A stretch of DNA of 64,000 bases, from assembly GCA_030442035.1 (NCBI GenBank), contig JAUJEA010000012.1:124001-188000 (forward strand), written 5' to 3'. Shown here in pieces: positions 20,015 through 27,686 of the stretch. The position numbers and the translations under genes are program-made. Within the stretch, counting starts at the first letter, position 1. Every line of letters starts with the position of its first letter. A model generated the notes under the pieces. That model worked only from the letters and a program-made list of their open reading frames with translations. It was not told where the DNA came from and did no database searches. Source of the stretch: Splendidivirga corallicola. GTDB lineage: Bacteria > Bacteroidota > Bacteroidia > Cytophagales > Cyclobacteriaceae.

Positions 20015-20162
20015 GGGGAGGAGTGTAAAGATTGGTTTTGGTATAAATATGTAGAATGATGGGGCTTGGATTATTCATCTAATGCCTGGGCTCTGTTCAT
20101 ATATCCTTAACTGTAAACGGGCAAGTAGCAGTTTAATGAGGATGCAATTGCAGAAAAGTAGC

Positions 20163-20483
20163 ATGAGAATAACCTTCTATCTATTAATGCTGATCCTATT
20201 TGCCGGTTGTTTAAGAGACCAGGTGAATAATGATCGATCTACCCACAAACTTGAGTACACTTTTCTAAAAGATGAGAATCATACAAATCCGTTAATCAGG
20301 GAAATATGGAAATCTATTGGGAATGGATATTATCTGGAGGTCAGAGAGGATAGTATTTTACTTTATAGCTACACAAAAAGTTTTTGTTATAAAGAAAAAA
20401 ATGATTATTTGGAGGGATTGTTAAATGCACAAAGTCAGTTTGAAGTAAGACAAGACACTATTGGAATTTATTTAACGGATTAG
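20163..20483 (+). CDS. Short lipoprotein, possibly a truncated S41-peptidase N-terminus
   Basis: Starting at 20163 the protein has 106 residues, with a compact lipoprotein signal (MRITFYLLMLILFAGC). An upstream start at 20082 would bury that signal behind 27 residues. The mature part (SIGNGYYLEVREDSILLYSY) resembles, from memory, the N-terminal region of Bacteroidota S41 tail-specific proteases, but the frame stops at residue 106, before any PDZ or catalytic domain. A 3'-truncated remnant is one reading, a genuine small lipoprotein the other. The TlpA-like gene follows in the same direction. Confidence 0.5.
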   Translation: MRITFYLLMLILFAGCLRDQVNNDRSTHKLEYTFLKDENHTNPLIREIWKSIGNGYYLEVREDSILLYSYTKSFCYKEKNDYLEGLLNAQSQFEVRQDTIGIYLTD

Positions 20484-20565
20484 ATAGAATCGATTAGGAA
20501 TGATTGAGCTATACATCTTGAATACAAGTGACAATGGAATGTATATAACAAATAAATATAAAAAA

Positions 20566-22095
20566 ATGGTACTTAGCTGCAATAGATTCATGGTTTTAGT
20601 CCTCGTATTAACAATTGCATCAATAATGCATTCTGTTGTGTCCAAAGCTCAAACTAGCCAATCTGAAAGGGAAACTGTTTGGATCACAGGCCAGATTTTA
20701 AATGCAAGCTATGAACTCTGGGATTTTGCAAAAACAGGCTATTTCGAAAATGAGCGTTTAAGCATAACGCTTAAGGGTGATGGGAGTTTTGATAAAGAAA
20801 TACCTTTGGAAGGGCATCAAGAACTGTATCTATACATAAATAATGATGCTATTACATTGTATGTTCAAGCCGGTGATACCGTTGAAATCAATTGGGATGA
20901 AAACGATTTCGACAATACGTTTGAAGTGAAGAGCCCATCAATTACAAAGAATAATGACCTGCAGCTTAATTTAAAACTGTATAGAGAATTTAGAAAACCT
21001 TTTATGGCTCTTAACAAAAAGCTGTGGAATAAAAGAGATACAACCAGGTATGTCAAATATCAATGGATTAATAAACAATTGAATGAAGAACTTACGGCGA
21101 TAGTAAATGATAATGATTTTTCGCCCTCCAGCAGCAGGTACGATAAATTCATTTATCAAACTTTTTTTAAATACTTGTCTTTTTTGAAAGAATATGATCT
21201 ACTTAACACTTATGAATTTATTCTTGGCAAAGACTTAAAATTAGCTCTTGAGCCTTCTAGAGCCTATCAGTTTTTGTCAATGCCGAAATCATTTAAGAGA
21301 TTGAATAAGCAAGCTTTTGATCTTAGCCCTATTTACAGAAAATTCTTGTTTAGCTATATAAGATTTACAAAATCTATAAACGGATTTACACTGCATAGGC
21401 CTTCTTCCAATATGAAAGAACAGGAAGACATTGCACCGTTTACTCCGGTATGGGATAGCTATTATGCAGGGATGAGGGCACTTAAAATTTATTCCATAAG
21501 AGACTGGTTTGTGACCAAATTGATTTTCTTTTCATTTAGATACAATTCATTCAAAGAATCAGAGGAGGTGTTACAGGATTTTTTGCCTAAATGTAAGACC
21601 CTTTTCTACAAAGATACATTGCTTTCGAGTTATAAGTATTTTGAAAAACTGAAACCCGGATCTAGAGCACCTGATTTTACTTTACAAAATGAGCAGGGAA
21701 AAGAAATAACTTTGTCCGATTTTAGGGGTAAAGTAGTTTACATTGATTTTTGGGGAGTGGGATGTGGCCCGTGCATTGTAGATATAAAAAATTATGTTCC
21801 AAAACTCCATCAAAAATATCAGGATAGGGAAGTGGCATTTGTAAATATATGTGTGGATGCTGATGAAGCCAGATGGAAAAAATCATTAGAAAGGTATCAA
21901 TTACATGGTACAAACCTTATCGCGGAAGGTTGGACTAAACACCCGGTTTGTAAATCCTATAATATTAGTGGTATTCCCCATTATCTGATCGTAGATCAAA
22001 ATGGAAATATTATAGACAATAACGCACCAAGGCCACAGGAGTTAATTCAGAATGTTCCAAATGATATTGATAAGGCATTGGAAAGCAATCGGTGA
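20566..22095 (+). CDS. TlpA-like thioredoxin-fold thiol-disulfide oxidoreductase
   Basis: The frame is open from 20500; the start at 20566 is preferred because it places a signal peptide (FMVLVLVLTIASIMHS, ending VSKAQ) at the N-terminus. About 350 residues of uncharacterised N-terminal region, beginning with a small beta domain, precede an AhpC/TSA-thioredoxin domain: PGSRAPDFTLQNEQGKEITL, then DFWGVGCGPCIVD with the CGPC active site (coded near 21763-21774) and the cis-Pro loop SGIPHYLIVD. The layout is typical of Bacteroidota TlpA family proteins acting outside the inner membrane on disulfides or in cytochrome c maturation. Codon use is more AT-rich than in the neighbouring VPS10 gene. Confidence 0.82.
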   Translation: MVLSCNRFMVLVLVLTIASIMHSVVSKAQTSQSERETVWITGQILNASYELWDFAKTGYFENERLSITLKGDGSFDKEIPLEGHQELYLYINNDAITLYVQAGDTVEINWDENDFDNTFEVKSPSITKNNDLQLNLKLYREFRKPFMALNKKLWNKRDTTRYVKYQWINKQLNEELTAIVNDNDFSPSSSRYDKFIYQTFFKYLSFLKEYDLLNTYEFILGKDLKLALEPSRAYQFLSMPKSFKRLNKQAFDLSPIYRKFLFSYIRFTKSINGFTLHRPSSNMKEQEDIAPFTPVWDSYYAGMRALKIYSIRDWFVTKLIFFSFRYNSFKESEEVLQDFLPKCKTLFYKDTLLSSYKYFEKLKPGSRAPDFTLQNEQGKEITLSDFRGKVVYIDFWGVGCGPCIVDIKNYVPKLHQKYQDREVAFVNICVDADEARWKKSLERYQLHGTNLIAEGWTKHPVCKSYNISGIPHYLIVDQNGNIIDNNAPRPQELIQNVPNDIDKALESNR

Positions 22096-22189
22096 ATTCA
22101 GTGATGGCAAATGATGAAGAAGAACAATTAGATCCTAAAGATGCTAACATACGACGATAAATTAAAAAAAAACAGAAAATTGACGAATG

Positions 22190-22419
22190 ACCACGCTCAG
22201 AGTCACTCCCAGGAGGACTCTGAGCTTTTCAATGGATAAAGCAAATAGGTGATAACTCGAATGTTAGTCACAACAATGGCAAAACCAATTTTGCTCTCTT
22301 TCCCATTGACAAACAGGACGGAAAAATACCCAGCATCAATATTACTTTAATAAAGATAGCATTGATTTAAAAGACTTTTTATCCTTGTATTCCAGTACCT
22401 TTAATCCAAAAAGTGGCCT
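22190..22419. repeat. 230-bp direct repeat, copy 1 (duplicated 3' end of the acyltransferase gene)
   Basis: This tract matches 25596-25825 base for base without gaps, with about 21 differences (roughly 90% identity by eye). The copy at 25596-25825 contains the last 26 codons of the acyltransferase gene on the minus strand and its terminator hairpin. This copy therefore contains an orphan acyltransferase tail and a second hairpin (GCTCAGAGTC 22195-22204 with GACTCTGAGC 22216-22225). The PadR-permease cassette lies between the copies. Confidence 0.8.
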
Positions 22420-22496
22420 TTCATTTGACAAATTTTTCCCAATATTCAGTTCAGCAAATTGATTCCTGTAGCGATATATTTTCATGTTTGTTCTAT

Positions 22497-22550
22497 AATA
22501 TATAACAAATATAAATAATTGTTATATATTTGTTATATAAAGTATAACAA
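22497..22550 (+). promoter_or_regulatory. PadR promoter with two overlapping inverted repeats
   Basis: AATATATAACAA (22497-22508) and TTGTTATATATT (22519-22530) form a perfect 12-bp inverted repeat with a 10-nt spacer. TTGTTATA (22530-22537) and TATAACAA (22543-22550) form a second one with a 5-nt spacer, ending 6 bp before the padR start. A -7 match, TATATTTG (22525-22532), lies inside the first repeat, so bound repressor would block RNA polymerase. Confidence 0.65.
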
Positions 22551-22556
22551 ACAAAA

Positions 22557-22889
22557 ATGGGAAAACAATATATAGGTGAATTTGAGGAATTAATCCTACT
22601 CCTAATTGTGATGCTAGAGGAAGAAGCTTATGGGCTGGCCATCCGAAAGGCGCTAAAAGAACATGCAGACCGTACGGTGACTATTGGTGCCGTGCATGGT
22701 ACCGTTAACCGGTTGGAAAAGAAAGGTTTTATAGAATCTACTCTTGGAGGCGCCACAGAGTCGAGAGGTGGCAGACGAAAAAGGATTTTCACAATTACAG
22801 CTTCCGGAAAAAAGGCTTTGCACCGGAGTCGTGATGTGAAAGTGAACTTGTGGAACCTGATACCAGACTTAGCTATAAACAAACTTTGA
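22557..22889 (+). CDS. PadR-family transcriptional regulator of the adjacent permease
   Basis: The 110-residue winged-helix protein has the PadR N-terminal helix (FEELILLLIVMLEEEAYGLAIRKAL), the recognition segment (TVTIGAVHGTVNRLEKKGF) and the wing ESRGGRRKRIFTIT. In Bacteroidota this subtype is regularly paired with MacB-type permeases that carry a prefix domain, and that is so here: the permease gene starts 10 bp after the stop. The upstream inverted repeats (22497-22550) suggest it represses its own operon. Confidence 0.9.
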   Translation: MGKQYIGEFEELILLLIVMLEEEAYGLAIRKALKEHADRTVTIGAVHGTVNRLEKKGFIESTLGGATESRGGRRKRIFTITASGKKALHRSRDVKVNLWNLIPDLAINKL

Positions 22890-22899
22890 TGACCAAATT

Positions 22900-25509
22900 T
22901 TGAAACATCATAAAAAAATACCACCTAAACTCGCAGATCGATTCCTCAGCTGGTTTTGTAAAGGAGAACTGCTGGAAGAGATCCAGGGAGATTTGCATGA
23001 ATACTATGAGGAGCTGGTAGATAAACCTAAATGGAAGAGAAATCTCCTTTACTGGTTTCATGTACTGAACTTCCTGCGTCCTTTCGCCATAAAAAAATCA
23101 AGGTCTTACAATTCAGATCATAGCGCTATGCTCAGACACAACTTTGTTATTTCTATTAGAAAATTAAAACGTAACAAAACATATACCGCCATCAATGTAT
23201 TTGGATTAACCGTTGGAATTGCCTGTGTTATCGTCATATTTATTTTAGTCAGGTACCACTTGAGCTTTGATACCTTCCATACAAATTCGGAAAGGATTTA
23301 TCGTGTAATTACTGAATTGCATCAGGAGGATATAAATTATGTTAGAGGTGTTCCATCACCGCTTGGTGAGGCCATTCGCAGTGATTTTACTTTTGCTGAA
23401 GAGGTAGCAATGGTAACTTTTTTAAATGACCGACTCATTTCCATACCTTCCTTTGAAGGTGAGAAGAAGTTTAAGGAAACCATTGTGTTTGCAGAGCCGG
23501 CATTTTTTAATATCCTGAATTTCCCTTTAGTACGAGGTAATAAAAATACGATATTAAAAGAACCCAATACCGCCATTGTTACCGAAAGGATCGCAAAAAA
23601 ATATTTCGGAGAGGAAGAGCCCATTGGCCAAACCATCCAAATAGATAATAAGCTGAATTTGATCATTACGGGAATTTTAAAGGATCTGCCTATTAATACC
23701 GATCGTCAACAGGAAATCTACATACCATATTCGGGTATAAAAGATCATAGTCCCTGGCTGGATCACAAAGCCTGGTGGTTCAGTGTTAACCAGTTTAGAC
23801 AATGCTTTGTATTACCAAAGTCTGATGTTTCATTAGTTGAAATAGATGAGGCGCTTTCCGCCATTTCCGAAAAGTATTATGATGAGCGCAACTCAAAGAT
23901 CTTTCAGTTTAAACTTCAGCATCTCTCAGATATTCATTTCAACCCTGATTTAGGAGGTTATATTGAAAGGAAAAACCTTTGGGCTTTGGCCTTCATAGGT
24001 TTTTTCATGATTATCACTTCCTGTGTCAATTTTATTAACCTGGCTACCGCACAAGCGCTTGGACGTTCCAGGGAAATAGGAGTGAAAAAAGTATTAGGAG
24101 GTCTTAGAGGGCAACTATTCTGGCAATTTATTACCGAAACAACATTAATTTCCGCACTGGCTATAGGACTGGCTGTAGGACTGGCTTATTTTGCCTTACC
24201 CTTCGTCAATCAACTTTTTGATACACGACTTGGTATAGATCTCCTCCGGGATACATACCTTCTGACTTTTCTATCAATGTTGCTTTTTGTTGTGATATTC
24301 TTTTCAGGCTCCTATCCGGGATTAATGCTGGCTGGCTTTAAACCTGTCCGGGCTCTTAAAAGTAACCTTACACAGAAGCATATTGGGGGTTTCTCGTTGA
24401 GAAGAGGACTAATTATAGTCCAGTTCGCAATTTCACAACTACTTCTCATAGGTGCTATTGTGATCGCAAATCAAATGCGTTATACACAACAAGCTGATAT
24501 GGGTTTTGAAAAAGAGGCTGTGATCATGCTCCCATTACATGGAGATAAAACATCAAAAAAAAGTATACTTCATACCCGATTTTCACGAATTGCAGGTGTA
24601 GAGCAAGTGACGTTTTGTGATGCTGCACCCGCATCCGAATTTACTCCTAATACAAACATACGTGTTGATTCACGTGCTGAGGACGAAAACTTTTCAATAC
24701 ACTATAGAACAGGTGATCAGAACTATGTACCGTTATTTGGATTGCAAATTGTGGAAGGGCGCAATCTTCACCCTTCAGACACTATCCGCGAGTATTTAAT
24801 CAATGAAGCAACAGTGAAAAGGCTGGGTATAATTTCCAATCAGGATGCAATAGGTAAAAAAATTTTTATCAATGGCAAAAAAGGAACCATAGTGGGTGTA
24901 GTGAAAGATTTTCATTTTAGGTCGTTTCATGAAACCATAGACCCATTATGTATAACCACCTGGAGTGATACTTATGTTAATTGTGCAGTGAAGATCAATC
25001 TTACAAACCTTAAATCTACACTTGAGGCACTTGAAAAGAACTGGAACGAGGTATATCCCGATCAGATCTATGAATATGACTTTTTAGATGAGCGGATTGC
25101 CAGATTCTATGAACAGGACAATATCATGCTTTGGTTGATTCAAGTCTTTGCTGCAATTGCTATTGTTATAGGGTGTCTCGGCTTATATGGATTGGTGTCT
25201 TTTATGATAGCCCATAAGACCAAGGAAGTTGGTGTTCGAAAAGTCTTGGGAGCAAGTATTAAAAGCATTCTTTGGATTTTTGGTAAAGAATTTACCCGCT
25301 TGCTGATCATTGCTTTCATAGTGGCTGCGCCTTTTGGTTGGTGGGTAATGAACAGCTGGTTGGAGAACTTTGCCTATCGCATAGAAATCGGGACAAACAC
25401 TTTTGCCATTGCGCTCGTGGTTACATTTTTGGTTGCCATAGTGACTGTGGGTTATCATGCAATCAAAGCGGCTTTGGCCAATCCAACACAATGTCTCAGA
25501 AATGAGTAG
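22900..25509 (+). CDS. MacB/FtsX-type ABC transporter permease with N-terminal prefix domain
   Basis: The 869-residue protein starts at TTG (22900), 10 bp after padR; the conserved N-terminus leaves no other choice. Residues 1-75 are the prefix domain (PPKLADRFLSWFCKGELLEE). Then come the first membrane helix (INVFGLTVGIACVIVIFILV), a MacB periplasmic domain, three helices (about 360-460), a second helix-plus-periplasmic-domain unit (RRGLIIVQFAISQLLLIGAI) and three C-terminal helices with an FtsX core (GVRKVLGASIKSILWIFGKEF). No ATPase gene is adjacent, so the ATP-binding partner is encoded elsewhere. Such proteins move peptides, lipids or toxic compounds by mechanotransmission; the substrate is unknown. 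Confidence 0.88.
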   Translation: MKHHKKIPPKLADRFLSWFCKGELLEEIQGDLHEYYEELVDKPKWKRNLLYWFHVLNFLRPFAIKKSRSYNSDHSAMLRHNFVISIRKLKRNKTYTAINVFGLTVGIACVIVIFILVRYHLSFDTFHTNSERIYRVITELHQEDINYVRGVPSPLGEAIRSDFTFAEEVAMVTFLNDRLISIPSFEGEKKFKETIVFAEPAFFNILNFPLVRGNKNTILKEPNTAIVTERIAKKYFGEEEPIGQTIQIDNKLNLIITGILKDLPINTDRQQEIYIPYSGIKDHSPWLDHKAWWFSVNQFRQCFVLPKSDVSLVEIDEALSAISEKYYDERNSKIFQFKLQHLSDIHFNPDLGGYIERKNLWALAFIGFFMIITSCVNFINLATAQALGRSREIGVKKVLGGLRGQLFWQFITETTLISALAIGLAVGLAYFALPFVNQLFDTRLGIDLLRDTYLLTFLSMLLFVVIFFSGSYPGLMLAGFKPVRALKSNLTQKHIGGFSLRRGLIIVQFAISQLLLIGAIVIANQMRYTQQADMGFEKEAVIMLPLHGDKTSKKSILHTRFSRIAGVEQVTFCDAAPASEFTPNTNIRVDSRAEDENFSIHYRTGDQNYVPLFGLQIVEGRNLHPSDTIREYLINEATVKRLGIISNQDAIGKKIFINGKKGTIVGVVKDFHFRSFHETIDPLCITTWSDTYVNCAVKINLTNLKSTLEALEKNWNEVYPDQIYEYDFLDERIARFYEQDNIMLWLIQVFAAIAIVIGCLGLYGLVSFMIAHKTKEVGVRKVLGASIKSILWIFGKEFTRLLIIAFIVAAPFGWWVMNSWLENFAYRIEIGTNTFAIALVVTFLVAIVTVGYHAIKAALANPTQCLRNE

Positions 25510-25529
25510 TCCCTAAAACCATATCAAAC

Positions 25530-25595
25530 CACCAAAGTTTGCCAACCAATTCCTTAGCTGGTTTTGCAAAGGAGAGCTACTGGAAGAAATACATA
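25530..25595 (+). pseudogene. Fragment of a second permease prefix domain
   Basis: Just after the permease stop, codons reading PPKFANQFLSWFCKGELLEEI copy the permease N-terminus (PPKLADRFLSWFCKGELLEEI) at 22923-22985. The match ends where the 230-bp repeat begins at 25596. No start codon or continuation exists. It is the stub of a second permease gene left by deletion or unequal recombination. Confidence 0.75.
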
Positions 25596-25825
25596 ACCAC
25601 GCTCAGAGTCATTCCCGGGAGGACTCTGAGCTTTTCAATGGATAAAGCAAAGAGGTGATAAATCGAATGTTAGTCACAACAATAGCAAAATCGGTTTTGT
25701 TCTCTTTTCCATTGATAAACAGGACAAAAAAATATCCGGCATTGATCTTACTTTAATAAAGATGGCATTGATTTAAAAGACTTTTTATCCTTGTATTCCG
25801 GTACTTTTAATCCAAAAAGTGGCCT
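25596..25825. repeat. 230-bp direct repeat, copy 2
   Basis: This is the copy that overlaps the 3' end of the intact acyltransferase gene (stop at 25748). It includes the hairpin at 25601-25631 and matches 22190-22419 without indels. The two copies are about 3.4 kb apart in direct orientation and bracket the PadR-permease cassette. Confidence 0.8.
25601..25631. terminator. Hairpin between permease and acyltransferase genes
   Basis: GCTCAGAGTC (25601-25610) pairs perfectly with GACTCTGAGC (25622-25631) around an 11-nt loop, followed by TTTTC on the plus strand. It lies between convergent genes and is conserved in the duplicated copy at 22195-22225, including compensation by position. Confidence 0.6.
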
Positions 25826-26848
25826 GAGCACATTTACCCTGACTATAATCAATTCATAGGTGAGAAAACAACCCAGAACAGTGAATAGGTTTGTAAGCAC
25901 GAATTTGAATGCAGGGTCCAGGTTCAAAGGGAAGAATATCGATGATCCCAAATACAGAAATATCATATGAATGATGTAGACTGGATAGGCGGCCTGGCTG
26001 AGGTAATTTAAGGCTTTACTAGGGCGGTTTAAATATTTGTAGCCAAAACCAAATATTGTGAATATCCACATATTCGATTCAAATGCCATCAGGTAGTTAG
26101 GCCCTTTGAGATCAAAAATCATTAACCTGAATAGATATAAACTTAATGCCACAGTGAAAAATAGCCATCGCCATTTTAATACTGTTTGCCAAAATGCTAC
26201 TCCGCTATATATAAAACAAAAACCTGATAAAAATGCCAGCAAACCAAGCCAAAAACCATGAAAATTCATGGCATATATCTCAAAGGCCTCAGGATTGATC
26301 ATGATTGCTTCGACCATAAAAGGAATGGTCATTAAGAAAAGTCCAATTGGGTTCTTAAATATGGTCGAAAGCCATTTTCGGATAGGTCCACTTGACTTTT
26401 TTTTCAGATAGAAGAATAAAGGGGATAAGACCAGAACATAAATAAAAATATTTCCTAAAAACCATAGGTGTATCGGATTAACTATATATTCGATGCTTTG
26501 GTGATAGTAGTGCTGCCATAAAAAAACATGTAGTGGTACAACAGCAAAGATCCCAAATACAAAGGGAAGCAGGATTCTCTGAGATCGCTCAAAAAGCAAC
26601 TGTTTCCAATTTCGTCTTCCTATGGCAAAACAGACACCCATACCTGATATAAAAAACAGCAGGGGGATCCTCCATATGTTTAACATTGACATTGGGATCC
26701 AAATGGCTTCCAGAGGCTCATTGTTTTGAATGAAACCTATCAATACCCCCCAGGGTTGAAAACCAATTGCAATATGATAGATTATTAATAAACCTATAGC
26801 AATTACCCTGAGCCAGTCAATATCATATCTTCTTCCTGTTGGTAGCAT
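25748..26848 (-). CDS. Acyltransferase family 3 membrane protein
   Basis: This 366-residue integral membrane protein has about ten hydrophobic segments. The N-terminus (RRYDIDWLRVIAIGLLIIYH) carries the R/D-x-L-R and catalytic His pattern of acyltransferase-3/OafA-type enzymes, and FFISGMGVCFAIGRRNW matches the second conserved block. Members transfer acyl groups to sugars, lipids or glucans at the membrane; the acceptor here is unknown. It follows the ankyrin lipoprotein gene by 19 bp, so the two are probably one operon. Its last codons are duplicated at 22342-22419. Confidence 0.85.
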   Translation of the reverse strand: MLPTGRRYDIDWLRVIAIGLLIIYHIAIGFQPWGVLIGFIQNNEPLEAIWIPMSMLNIWRIPLLFFISGMGVCFAIGRRNWKQLLFERSQRILLPFVFGIFAVVPLHVFLWQHYYHQSIEYIVNPIHLWFLGNIFIYVLVLSPLFFYLKKKSSGPIRKWLSTIFKNPIGLFLMTIPFMVEAIMINPEAFEIYAMNFHGFWLGLLAFLSGFCFIYSGVAFWQTVLKWRWLFFTVALSLYLFRLMIFDLKGPNYLMAFESNMWIFTIFGFGYKYLNRPSKALNYLSQAAYPVYIIHMIFLYLGSSIFFPLNLDPAFKFVLTNLFTVLGCFLTYELIIVRVNVLRPLFGLKVPEYKDKKSFKSMPSLLK

Positions 26849-26867
26849 AACTAAAACGTTGGTTAGA

Positions 26868-27458
26868 TTAATGTTGATTTCTTGAGATCATTTCTACAAT
26901 GATCGGCCTAGTGTTTCGCAGGTACTCGTAGTCCAATTTCAAGCCCAATGGCCCGAGGTCTTTACTGATCTGGTCATAGATCATTTTCACTTCATCAAAG
27001 GGAGTTGAAATGGATTCCAAAGCTGTTGCTCCGTAATTATTTTTAAGCCTGGTATCAGCGCCTGCAGCCAGCAGGGCCTCAACGATTTCTTTTCTGCAGA
27101 AAAAAGCCGCTGTGTGTAGAGGAGTAGACCCATCAGCGCTGCGTACGTTCATGTCAGCACCCCCGTCTATTAAGGCCTTGGCTACTTCTGTTTTACCAAA
27201 GGTGGAGGCAATGATCAAAGGCGAAGAGCCATACTGATCTTTCTCATTTAGATCTGTTTTGGCTGTAATGTATTGTTCTATGGCCTTCACGTTCCCGGTA
27301 AAAGCCGCCGCATGAATGGAGATAGAAGGTACTTTGCTTTCGGTTGATGAAACAGTTTCTTTTCCTTGTTCACCAGTGCAAGCCAACATAATTAAAAGAC
27401 CTGTCATTAAGGTCAGTTTGGCCAAATTCCGGAATAAAATGTTTTTCAAAGATTTCAT
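26868..27458 (-). CDS. Ankyrin-repeat lipoprotein
   Basis: With the start at 27458 the protein has 196 residues and a lipoprotein signal ending IMLAC. An upstream Met at 27482 would extend the N-terminus by eight residues and is less likely. Three to four ankyrin repeats follow (IHAAAFTGNVKAIEQYI, SPLIIASTFGKTEVAKALI, TPLHTAAFFCRKEIVEALL), then a helical tail of about 45 residues. Ankyrin repeats bind proteins; placement upstream of the acyltransferase suggests an envelope partner. The gene is divergent from the AraC-TPR regulator. Confidence 0.83.
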   Translation of the reverse strand: MKSLKNILFRNLAKLTLMTGLLIMLACTGEQGKETVSSTESKVPSISIHAAAFTGNVKAIEQYITAKTDLNEKDQYGSSPLIIASTFGKTEVAKALIDGGADMNVRSADGSTPLHTAAFFCRKEIVEALLAAGADTRLKNNYGATALESISTPFDEVKMIYDQISKDLGPLGLKLDYEYLRNTRPIIVEMISRNQH

Positions 27459-27608
27459 TAATATTGATTGTTTTTGTATCACATTGATTTAGTTATCACA
27501 AAGTTATATTATGGCTTTAGGCTACGTTAAATAACTATGCTGCGAAGTATATCAATTTTCGTTCAGGCATTTAAACTATGGCGCAACCATATAAATTATG
27601 ATACATCA

Positions 27609-27621
27609 GAGGCAATGCCTC
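27609..27621. promoter_or_regulatory. Small palindrome in the ankyrin/AraC divergent region
   Basis: GAGGCAATGCCTC is a six-base inverted repeat around one base, 66 bp upstream of the AraC-type regulator start. It could be an operator for that regulator, but only this one copy is seen. Confidence 0.2.
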
Positions 27622-27686
27622 GTGGAAAAAAGGCTTTGAATTAGCGGTCGTTTCACTTATCATTGCATGCGGCAACCACCATTTTA

